Made by a program: the position numbers and the translations under genes. A DNA stretch of 10,400 nt from Sphingobacteriaceae bacterium (GTDB lineage: Bacteria; Bacteroidota; Bacteroidia; Sphingobacteriales; Sphingobacteriaceae). Positions 1 through 6,062 of the stretch are shown here, one piece after another. The stretch spans positions 1 through 10,400 of the forward strand of contig CANHHZ010000059.1 of NCBI GenBank assembly GCA_947460275.1, read 5' to 3'. The notes beneath the pieces are model-generated. The model searched no databases, was not told the DNA's origin, and was given only the letters and a program-made list of their open reading frames with translations. Each line of letters starts with the position of its first letter. Position 1 is the stretch's first letter.

Positions 1-171
1 AAAGAAAATTATTAGAATTAACTTACGTTTTATTTAAAAACAAAACAAAGTACGACAATGAAAACAAATCAAATAAAAGAGCGCAGCCAATTATGTCTGC
101 TACTCTTTAGAAACTAGCTCAAGGCCGTTTTGAACTGTAAAAATAAAAACTTAATATTTTATTTGCAAATC

Positions 172-271
172 AACACAGAATCTATCGGTATTAGAAAATG
201 TTATCAGATTTGTAAAAATCTGATTTACAATTTCTTTATCGTTTACGCATTTCTAATGCGTAATCTGTGTT
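172..271. repeat. Nested palindrome cluster (three-way-junction-like)
   Basis: An outer perfect 8-bp inverted repeat (AACACAGA at 172-179, TCTGTGTT at 264-271) encloses two internal hairpins. The first has a 9-bp stem, 203-211 with 216-224, and a GTAA loop. The second has a perfect 9-bp stem, 243-251 with 255-263, and a TCT loop. An alternative pairing, 210-216 with 224-230, is exclusive with the first hairpin. Three perfect stems in 100 bases suggest a structured element, either a palindromic interspersed repeat or a structured RNA. I recognise no named family. The stems are seen directly; the function is unknown. Confidence 0.5.
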
Positions 272-300
272 AAATAACTTTATGTCTCTTTGGGGCAAAT

Positions 301-349
301 CCTCTTGCAAAAAAAGCAAGAGGCCGGGCTATCCACGCTGCATGGCAGC
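301..349. repeat. GC-rich double hairpin
   Basis: A perfect 8-bp stem (CCTCTTGC at 301-308, GCAAGAGG at 316-323) with an all-A 7-base loop is followed by a perfect 5-bp stem with a 3-base loop (GCTGC at 337-341, GCAGC at 345-349). The block from about 290 to 375 is much richer in G and C than its surroundings. Together with the palindromes at 172-271 it may form one larger element. The first hairpin has no U-tract on either side, so it does not look like an ordinary intrinsic terminator. From memory, similar GGCCGGGCTATCC-type blocks occur between genes in other Bacteroidota; I could not check this. Confidence 0.4.
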
Positions 350-448
350 CTGTTCCTATCCCTTTTGCGGCATCCAATTAAAATCAAGCCCTTACACCTT
401 AAACCCAAATTACGCAGTAGCAAAATCGTTGGTCAACAAATTTTACAA

Positions 449-643
449 TAATACCAATGCGATTAATAAATTATACCTAAAATGTAAAATCTTAAATTGG
501 TAAATGCCTATTGGAAAGCATTTGGTACAAATACAGTAAAACCATTACTAAGGTAAATTAGTCCAAACCGTTTCTTATATGATGCCGATTGTAGCTTTTA
601 TAGTTCAATTTTTTAGACTATTACAGAAACCGTAACGGTATAA
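449..643 (-). repeat. Possible decayed copy of the inverted-repeat element
   Basis: The left edge TAATACCAATGC (449-460) and the right edge GTAACGGTATAA (632-643) resemble the two ends of the element at 811-944, in the opposite orientation. TACCAATGC (452-460) can also pair with GCATTTGGTA (518-527), echoing the hairpin half of the other copies. The interior has only short matches, such as ATGCCGATTGTAG near 582 and a TTTTATAGTTC stretch near 597-607. At about 195 bp it is longer than the intact copies. It may be an old diverged member or a chance assembly of A/T-rich words. Confidence 0.27.
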
Positions 644-810
644 AACAAATTTGGGCCATTACTTATTTCACATCACTATAATATCATGCGCTCTCGCACG
701 GTTTTGGATTGAAAAAATAGCGGCTCTTGTGAAATTCAAAATAAGAGTATGTGCTAAAGATTGAAGTAAAATAATTTGAGTAGATTTTTAAGGCTAATTT
801 GGGTTAAATA

Positions 811-944
811 AAATTATACCGATTACACTTACAATTTAGTACAATTGCAGCATGGCCTTATTGCACTATTTTCAGGTAGTATCGGCATTAAGCATTGCAT
901 ATTTGTTTTATAGTTGAACTAAAAAATAAATGCAATTGGTATTA
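811..944 (+). repeat. MITE-like inverted-repeat element, copy A
   Basis: This 134-bp non-coding element is very similar to the block at 8983-9118. Its ends are imperfect terminal inverted repeats: TTATACCGATTACA on the left, and TAATACCAATTGCA when the right end is read on the other strand (11 of 14 identical). The right half is a long hairpin, with arms 888-913 and 919-944 and loop TTGAA. The left half has its own partly inverted ends (TTATACCGATTAC against GTATCGGCATTA). Short length, terminal inverted repeats, no coding capacity and several copies fit a miniature mobile element. No clear target-site duplication is seen, so a transposase family cannot be named. Confidence 0.65.
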
Positions 945-1002
945 GTTCTCCTCGTAACACAAAACTTACTCTTTGTTTTTGTTGTTTCAAAAAACCCTAA
1001 AG

Positions 1003-1561
1003 TCTAAAATCTAAAATCCAAAAATCTAAAAATCTAAAAATCTAAAATCTAAAATCTAAAAGTCTAATATCTAAAATCCATAAATCTAAAATCTAAAAAT
1101 CTAAAATCTAAAGTCTAATATCTAAAATCCAAAAAGTCTAAAATCTAAAAAGTCTAAAATCTAAAATCTAAAAGTCTAATATCTAAAATCTAAAAATCTA
1201 AAATCCAAAAATCTAAAATCCAAAAATCTAAAAGTCTAAAATCTAAAATCTAAAAGTCTAATATCTAAAATCCATAAATCTAAAATCCAAAAATCTAAAA
1301 TCCAAAAATCCAAAAATCTAAAAATCTAAAAATCTAAAATCTAAAATCTAAAATCCATAAATCTAAAAGTCTAAAATCCATAAATCTAAAAGTCTAATAT
1401 CTAAAATCCAAAAATCTAAAATCCATAAATCTAAAAGTCTAAAATCTAAAATCCATAAATCTAAAATCTAAAATCTAAAAGTCTAATATCTAAAAGTCTA
1501 ATATCTAAAATCCAAAAATCTAAAATCTAAAATCTAAAATCCAAAAAATCTAAAATCCAAA
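1003..1561. repeat. Tandem array of 75 TCTAAAA-type units
   Basis: I count 75 consecutive units, each beginning TCT or TCC and mostly 7 or 8 bases long: TCTAAAA, TCTAAAAA, TCTAAAAG, TCTAATA, TCCAAAAA and TCCATAAA. Because 7- and 8-base units alternate and carry TAA on plus or TAG on minus, every frame is closed and the array cannot code. Only A, T and C occur on the plus strand except for a single G before some TC pairs. CCCTAA sits at both borders (995-1000 and 1573-1578). It lies directly downstream of the methyltransferase gene. Slipped-strand expansion could produce it. Its role is unknown; a protein-binding satellite, transcript end or neutral satellite are all possible. Confidence 0.95.
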
Positions 1562-1574
1562 TCAAAAACAAACC

Positions 1575-2318
1575 CTAATCCTTTTCCTCCTCCCTCAAAA
1601 CACTTGTATAATGCTTTAATGATCTTAAAATCAAAGCAGCAGCAGCAGTAATAATTAACACCGTAATAAAATTGGTAGAAATAAAAACCTTTTGCATCGA
1701 AAAGAAGTTTCTTAAAAATTGAATATAAACAAAACCAATCACAGTAGCTAAAACGCCAGAGTACTCTCTCCTAAAAACCGCTTTTGGCGAAAACGAAACG
1801 CTACTCTTTTGGTATTTAGCAAAACTTGGAATAAAAGCAGGCACCTTTAACGACCAATTTAAATACGTTTCACCAAATTTTTTCTCTAAAAATCTTTCTT
1901 CAGCAAACATAATTCTTTCGTAATAAAGCCAATAGGCCAAAGAAAAAATGAGAAAGAAACTAAAATTCATGGTGTAAACCACAATACCCGCCCACATAAA
2001 GTAATTCCCTACATACAAGGGATGACGTAAAACAGAATAAATTCCAACGGTATTTAACTGTTCGGCAATTTGTTTCTCAGTATTTCTGCCCGAAGTTCCT
2101 TTTGGCGTTGTTCCAATTGTAATAGCTCTTATTAAAAAGCCTAAAACGCAAAAGGCAATCCCTAAAAATAACAAGATACGTTGCGATGGTATGGTAATTT
2201 CCTTATAATCGGTAGCATACACATAAGGAATGCATAATAAAAACAATACTATCGGAAATTGACCTCTATATTTAAATAGTAGGTTGCCAGATGATTCAAA
2301 ACTGTGGATTAATGCCAT
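1575..2318 (-). CDS. ICMT/PEMT-family integral membrane methyltransferase
   Basis: A 247-residue membrane protein. Hydrophobic stretches lie at about residues 21-35, 46-68, 103-130 (probably a hairpin of two), 187-204 and 215-232. The core has the signature of the isoprenylcysteine carboxyl methyltransferase / phospholipid methyltransferase superfamily: GIYSVLRHPLYVGN (92-105), then a helix ending in AEERFLEKKFGETYLNW (139-155), where the Arg-His and Glu-Glu residues bind S-adenosylmethionine and the substrate in known members. The family methylates lipids, isoprenoids or lipid A phosphate; the substrate cannot be told here. The ATG at 2316-2318 begins a full-length protein and no Shine-Dalgarno is evident, as is usual in Bacteroidota. 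It diverges from the START-domain gene across 76 bp. Its TAG stop lies within the CCCTAA that borders the satellite array. Confidence 0.82.
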   Translation of the reverse strand: MALIHSFESSGNLLFKYRGQFPIVLFLLCIPYVYATDYKEITIPSQRILLFLGIAFCVLGFLIRAITIGTTPKGTSGRNTEKQIAEQLNTVGIYSVLRHPLYVGNYFMWAGIVVYTMNFSFFLIFSLAYWLYYERIMFAEERFLEKKFGETYLNWSLKVPAFIPSFAKYQKSSVSFSPKAVFRREYSGVLATVIGFVYIQFLRNFFSMQKVFISTNFITVLIITAAAALILRSLKHYTSVLREEEKD

Positions 2319-2394
2319 TTTTAAAAATAATTTTACGATTCAAAAAATTATCCTACATTGCAAAATAATTTCAAGGCGAAAATAGTAAAATATT

Positions 2395-3315
2395 ATGGCT
2401 ACAAAATCATCTTCTAAAAAGTCAGCACCTAAAAAGGCTGCTGCTAAACCTAAAGTTGCTGCCAAAAAAACAGCAGCTAAAAAGGTAAAACCCGCTCCAG
2501 CAAAAAAAACGAAAACTGCTGTAACGTCCGCTGCTAAAAAGAAAACTGCGCCTAAAAAGGCAGTTGCTACAACTCCTAAAAAGAAGTTGGTAGCGCTAGC
2601 TAAAAACAAGCAAAAAAAGAATCCTAAAGTTGTAAACAATCAGCAAAAAAAGTCTGCTTCAACCGTTAAACCGGTAGCTAAAAATCCAAAAAAGACTGCA
2701 AGTGCTAAAGAAAAACCAGTTAGAACGGTTAAAAAAACTAGTGCAAAAGTAGCTGCACCTGTTAAAACAATAAAAGCAGCACCTAAAGTTGTTACTAAGT
2801 CTGTAAAACCTGCAGTAAAGGCTTCATCAGCAACAACAAAAATTGATGCTCCTGTAAAACCTGTTACAAAGCCAATCCTAAAAAAATCTACCGCTGATGC
2901 CGCGGCTTCACAAAGAAATATTGCGATTAGAGCCAAATATAAAAAAGTAGAAATTGAATATCCTGTGCATTCTGCAAAACACATTTTATTTAGTTACCTC
3001 AGCACCAGTTCAGGCTTATCAGAATGGTTTGCCGATAAGGTAAATGAAAAAGGTGATATCATGGTTTTTGAATGGGATGGTACACAGCAGGCAGCAAAAG
3101 TACTCTCAGCGCGCGAAGACCATCATATCAGGTTCCGCTGGTTAGATATGCCCGAAGCAATTTACTTCGAGTTTAGAGTTGAAACTGATGAAATCACTGG
3201 CGATTTAGCAATCATAATCACCGATTTTTGCGAAGACGAAAGCAGTATCGAATCCACTAAAAACTTATGGAATAGCCAAATTGATAAGCTTTTCCATGTG
3301 TTAGGTATTCACTAA
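2395..3315 (+). CDS. Histone H1-like tail fused to START-like domain protein
   Basis: A 306-residue protein in two parts. Residues 1-181 form a low-complexity tail of Lys, Ala, Pro, Val and Thr with about 50 lysines and only three acidic residues. It has KKSAPKKAAAKP-like repeats as in eukaryotic histone H1 tails and bacterial Hc1/AlgP-type proteins, which bind DNA non-specifically. Residues 182-306 (from YKKVEIEYPV) match the Bacteroidota START-like family related to the AHA1/SRPBCC fold, including SGLSEWFADKVNEKGD and the closing LWNSQIDKLFHVLG. As I know that family, members are usually about 125-130 residues without a tail, so the N-terminus is an extension. The ligand of the START-like domain is unknown. 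The ATG at 2395 directly precedes the tail. The fusion suggests attachment to nucleic acid, which is inference. Confidence 0.85.
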   Translation: MATKSSSKKSAPKKAAAKPKVAAKKTAAKKVKPAPAKKTKTAVTSAAKKKTAPKKAVATTPKKKLVALAKNKQKKNPKVVNNQQKKSASTVKPVAKNPKKTASAKEKPVRTVKKTSAKVAAPVKTIKAAPKVVTKSVKPAVKASSATTKIDAPVKPVTKPILKKSTADAAASQRNIAIRAKYKKVEIEYPVHSAKHILFSYLSTSSGLSEWFADKVNEKGDIMVFEWDGTQQAAKVLSAREDHHIRFRWLDMPEAIYFEFRVETDEITGDLAIIITDFCEDESSIESTKNLWNSQIDKLFHVLGIH

Positions 3316-3333
3316 TCTTACCTTTTTTAATGC

Positions 3334-3355
3334 TTTTGTTTAACCTTAAACAAAA
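3334..3355 (+). terminator. Hairpin before a T-rich run, possible terminator
   Basis: The inverted repeat TTTTGTTTAA (3334-3343) / TTAAACAAAA (3346-3355) is perfect, with two bases between the arms; a realistic fold opens the inner pairs to make a loop of about six. A T-rich stretch (3360-3370) follows and runs into the ATG of the next gene. It may end the START-protein transcript or attenuate read-through into the peptidase. The stem is only A-T and G-T/A-C rich, so strength is doubtful. Confidence 0.35.
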
Positions 3356-3370
3356 TGCTAATTTTATTTT

Positions 3371-4288
3371 ATGACTTTCGAATTACTAAAACAAATGTGC
3401 CGTATTCATGCGCCCTCTGGAAATGAAGTGGCCATGACTGATTTTCTTTTAAATTACATCAATACTAACAAATCGCAATGGAAAGTTCAACCTGAAGTGC
3501 TCTATGGAGAAGGATTTCAAGATTGTATTGTACTGGTATTTGGCAAACCTAAAACAGCCATTTATGCGCACATAGATTCTATAGGTTTTACTGTAAGATA
3601 TCATAATCAATTGGTAAAAATTGGTGGACCAAAAACAGAAAGCGGCTATAAATTAATCGGAAAAGATAACCATGGCGAAATAAATTGTACCCTTCAAGTT
3701 GATGAAGATGGCGATTTAACCTATGAATTTGATAGAGAAATTGAAAGAGGCACTATGCTTACTTTTCAACCCGAATGGATTGAAGATGATAATTTTGTGC
3801 AATGCTGTTATATGGACAACAGATTAGGTGTTTTTAATGCACTCAAAGTAGCCGAAACACTCGAAAATGGTATGATTTGCTTTAGCTGTTGGGAAGAATC
3901 AGGTGGCGGTAGTGTAGAATATTTAGCCAAATTAATGTACGAAAAATACAATGTTTCTCAAACCTTAATCTCAGATATTACTTGGGTTACAGAAGGTGTT
4001 TTACATGGCCAAGGTTGCGTAATTTCTATGCGCGACAGTGGTTTACCACGAAGGAAATATGTAAACAGAATTATTGATATCGTAAAAGAAAGTAAAATGC
4101 CTTACCAGTTAGAAGTAGAATCAAGTGGTGGTAGCGATGGAAATACTTTGCATCGAGCCCCCTACCCCATAGATTGGTGCTTTGTTGGCGCGGCTGAATC
4201 TGATGTGCACAGTCCAAACGAAAAAGTAAATAAAGACGACATCAAATCCATGATAGAATTATACAAGTTGCTAATGGAAAAACTTTAA
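3371..4288 (+). CDS. M42-type metal-dependent aminopeptidase
   Basis: A 305-residue cytosolic peptidase of the M42/M20 (MH clan) type, expected to remove N-terminal residues from peptides with a two-metal centre. The ligand pattern is complete: HAPSGNE near the N-terminus, AHIDSIGF with H67 and D69, the bridging aspartate D149 in YMDNRLG, the Glu pair E175-E176 in EESGGGS (usually EEVGxRG in M42 enzymes), D202 in ISDIT, GGSDGNTLH, and the last His, H280, in VHSPNE. No signal peptide is seen. Length is slightly below the usual 330-360, mainly because the insert domain is short. The ATG at 3371 starts directly at the conserved N-terminal helix. It lies 55 bp after the START-domain gene on the same strand, and is convergent with the sugar transferase. 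Substrate preference cannot be read from sequence. Confidence 0.85.
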   Translation: MTFELLKQMCRIHAPSGNEVAMTDFLLNYINTNKSQWKVQPEVLYGEGFQDCIVLVFGKPKTAIYAHIDSIGFTVRYHNQLVKIGGPKTESGYKLIGKDNHGEINCTLQVDEDGDLTYEFDREIERGTMLTFQPEWIEDDNFVQCCYMDNRLGVFNALKVAETLENGMICFSCWEESGGGSVEYLAKLMYEKYNVSQTLISDITWVTEGVLHGQGCVISMRDSGLPRRKYVNRIIDIVKESKMPYQLEVESSGGSDGNTLHRAPYPIDWCFVGAAESDVHSPNEKVNKDDIKSMIELYKLLMEKL

Positions 4289-4342
4289 GTATAATTCTTT
4301 TATAGCTGTGCTAAAAAAATACCTAATTATTAACTAATCAAA

Positions 4343-5377
4343 TTAAGCACTCCTTTTTCGCTTAACCACAATGTTGAAAATTGCCGTAAAAAAGAATTTT
4401 AAATCTGTGGTGTAAGGATTTTTTTCCTTAAGTATCAAGTAGTCTCTTTCTGCTTGTAAAACTTCTTCTAAAGAACTTTTTCTATTTAATGAAACATACG
4501 GAGGAATGCAGCCTGGTTTATGCTTTAATCTTAATTTTTTTAAGTCATCAGGAATATCTTTTAAGTAACGCTGGCTTATTGGTCTTATACCTACCAATTT
4601 CATATCTCCTTTAATTACGTTAATAAGTTGAGGCAATTCATCTATCCAATATTTTCTAAATATTTTACCCCATGGCGTAAGTCTAAAATCGTTTTTAGGC
4701 TTGCCCGACTCGGCATATCCATTTAATTTAAGGATATGATCGTGCAAGTACTCAGAAAATGGATGCATTGTTCTAAATTTATACACTTTAATTAGTTTAC
4801 CGTTTTTTCCTAATCTAGGCATTGCATATATTGGCCCATAAGAAGGATTATAATTTTGTTGCGGTTGTTTTACCTTTTTAACCACGCAATATAAATAACC
4901 ATCTAAACTCTTATATTCAACAATATCAAAACCAGTACTTACTAATCTACCAAGCACCTCAGCTTTAGACAGCAACCTTAATCTACCTCTAGTTAAAAAG
5001 AAGAAGATCTTTTTTATTCCCCACACTTTGGGTGCAAGCCTTAATGTTAAAAATTCGAATAAAAAGTAAAAATTTCTTATGAAGGGAATATTGCCAATTT
5101 TTTGTCTCGATTTTCTTGCCTGTATTGTTTCAAACCTACAAACAAAAATATTATCATTATTAAGTTTTTCATTTACTGCTATAAATAATTTGTTAATATA
5201 TCTGTACTGATTAACAGGCTTTAAATTAACTATAGCATCTATATTGTGTTGATTATTGAGTATGTTGAATGGGTTGGATGTATAAACCACAAACGTATTT
5301 TTTGATTCAATTTGCGCATAATTATTGATTAAAACATATGCCTCATCACTAACTTCTTGCCTTACTTTATTATTCAT
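4343..5377 (-). CDS. Soluble-type bacterial sugar transferase
   Basis: A 344-residue protein from the ATG at 5375-5377; a TTG at 5404 would add nine residues but ATG is preferred. The C-terminal half is a polyprenyl-phosphate sugar-1-phosphate transferase domain, which starts polysaccharide repeat units by moving a hexose-phosphate onto undecaprenyl phosphate. Visible are GPIYAMPRLGKNGK (181-194), KFRTM (200-204), the catalytic Asp-Glu pair D246-E247 in WIDELPQLINVIKGD, and the VGIRP motif. The N-terminal half (1-170) lacks the usual membrane helix with its KRxxD start. It resembles the end of a class I methyltransferase fold (LGRLVSTGFDIVEY, then GYLYCVVKK) without the SAM-binding glycine loop. 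I know the same two-part layout from other Bacteroidota polysaccharide loci. It is convergent with the peptidase, 54 bp apart, and faces away from the kinase. Confidence 0.82.
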   Translation of the reverse strand: MNNKVRQEVSDEAYVLINNYAQIESKNTFVVYTSNPFNILNNQHNIDAIVNLKPVNQYRYINKLFIAVNEKLNNDNIFVCRFETIQARKSRQKIGNIPFIRNFYFLFEFLTLRLAPKVWGIKKIFFFLTRGRLRLLSKAEVLGRLVSTGFDIVEYKSLDGYLYCVVKKVKQPQQNYNPSYGPIYAMPRLGKNGKLIKVYKFRTMHPFSEYLHDHILKLNGYAESGKPKNDFRLTPWGKIFRKYWIDELPQLINVIKGDMKLVGIRPISQRYLKDIPDDLKKLRLKHKPGCIPPYVSLNRKSSLEEVLQAERDYLILKEKNPYTTDLKFFFTAIFNIVVKRKRSA

Positions 5378-5952
5378 TTGTTCACTTAGTAAATTTAAAT
5401 TCAATATATCTAATTAACTATTCCAACTGCATTAATAATTAAACCACGTCGGTTGTACGCTATTTAAAGTAAAAAAGTTTACAATTTTTTAAGAATAATG
5501 GCAAAACCAATGCTAAAAATGAGCACTACCTAAGTCCATCTTCATTCATAAATAAAACATCCCATGCTTATTATTTGTAGACTATTTTAATTTATTCTAA
5601 AATATCAGTTTTTTTTTGACTTTTCTCATGGCGCTTGAAATTAAAAGCTACTACTTTAAGCTTATGCCCTTTATTGCAAAACTTTTTTATAATTATTATA
5701 AGTTATACCAATTGCATTTATTTTTTAGTCCAACTAAAAAAATAAATATGCAATGGTTAATACCGATTACACTTCTTGCTCATGCGATCAAAAAATGAAA
5801 TTTAAACTTTAATAGTTATCGCTACAAATCATAAAAATGCTTTCATAGTTTTGTTCTACTAAACATTTGCAAACTTACGAAATAAAAACTCTTAAAAGCA
5901 TTGATATTGCTGCGTTTTATAAACATTTTGCTATGCAAAACTATCTTTTGAA
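5378..5952. other. Long divergent intergenic region
   Basis: About 575 bases separate the sugar transferase start from the kinase regulatory zone. A half copy of the inverted-repeat element sits at 5703-5775. No gene is supported: the only open frame (5616-5798, 60 codons) reads straight through that element. A short perfect hairpin TTTTGC-TAT-GCAAAA lies at 5926-5940. I looked for a TAnnTTTG promoter for the sugar transferase on the minus strand and found no good match between 5378 and 5560. Confidence 0.55.
5703..5775 (-). repeat. MITE-like element, half copy B (single hairpin)
   Basis: Read on the minus strand this matches only the right, hairpin half of the elements at 811-944 and 8983-9118. 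The arms are 5706-5728 and 5734-5759 with a 5-base loop, and nearly all bases pair. The outer words are TTATACCAATTGCA and TTAATACCGATTAC. It lacks the left half, so it may be a deletion product or show that each hairpin half is a unit by itself. It lies between the divergent sugar transferase and kinase genes. Confidence 0.6.
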
Positions 5953-5968
5953 CAAGTTGAGCAACTTG
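5953..5968. promoter_or_regulatory. Palindrome upstream of kinase promoter, possible operator
   Basis: A perfect 7-bp dyad, CAAGTTG at 5953-5959 and CAACTTG at 5962-5968 with AG between, ends seven bases before the -33 TTG of the promoter at 5976-6006. Position and symmetry fit an activator or regulator site for a dimeric protein. No known consensus is recognised. Confidence 0.35.
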
Positions 5969-5975
5969 GAGATTA

Positions 5976-6006
5976 TTGGTCGAATAATTTAATTTGTTTA
6001 TATTTG
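5976..6006 (+). promoter_or_regulatory. Bacteroidota-type promoter for the hybrid kinase
   Basis: TTG at 5976-5978, a 20-base spacer and TATATTTG at 5999-6006 match the Bacteroidota primary sigma factor consensus (TTG ... TAnnTTTG). Transcription would start near 6013, giving a leader of about 50 bases before the ATG at 6063. This also decides the gene start, because the alternative TTG codon at 5994 lies upstream of the -7 element and would not be in the transcript. Confidence 0.72.
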
Positions 6007-6062
6007 TAAAATATCAATTAGTCTTCTATAAAAGATTTAAAAACCCTTTAATAAAATTCAAT

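Larger units (their letters stand above)
1..810. other. Gene-free stretch with palindromes
   Basis: No convincing protein gene or tRNA is visible in the first 810 bases. The longest open frame, 267-503 plus, encodes 78 residues with a Cys/Lys/Pro-rich, low-quality composition. It begins inside a hairpin cluster and runs over further inverted repeats, so I treat it as spurious. A 19-codon frame from the ATG at 58 also has no support. The stretch holds two hairpin groups (172-271 and 301-349) and a probable decayed repeat (449-643), listed separately. Positions 644-810 show nothing recognisable. The stretch may be the decayed downstream flank of a gene lying left of the window. Confidence 0.6.

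Noticed and set aside
168..274. Integron attC-like ends (AAC ... GTTAAAT)
   Set aside because: The right core fits GTTRRRY, but the left does not fit RYYYAAC, and two separate inner hairpins replace the single attC fold. No cassette gene is present.
267..503. 78-codon open frame, Cys/Lys-rich at its front
   Set aside because: It begins within the stem of one palindrome and runs through two hairpins and part of a repeat-like block. The protein has no domain character and no promoter is seen.
685..712. TCTCGCACGGTTTTGG, similar to the 3' side of group II intron domain V
   Set aside because: The matching 5' half (GAGCCGT... with a GAAA loop) is missing at the right distance, and no maturase or reverse transcriptase gene is nearby.
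1003..1561. CRISPR array
   Set aside because: The units are 7-9 bases with no spacers and no cas genes lie near.
2340..2984. Minus-strand open frames opposite the H1-like tail
   Set aside because: They are the complement of a Lys/Ala-rich coding region, giving Phe/Ala/Val-rich pseudo-membrane sequences. The plus-strand gene accounts for the region.
5616..5798. 60-codon plus frame in the divergent intergenic region
   Set aside because: It reads through the hairpin element at 5703-5775 and has no family likeness.
5994..6062. Earlier TTG start of the hybrid kinase
   Set aside because: It lies upstream of the -7 element TATATTTG at 5999-6006, so it would not be transcribed from that promoter, and the added 23 residues have no domain match.
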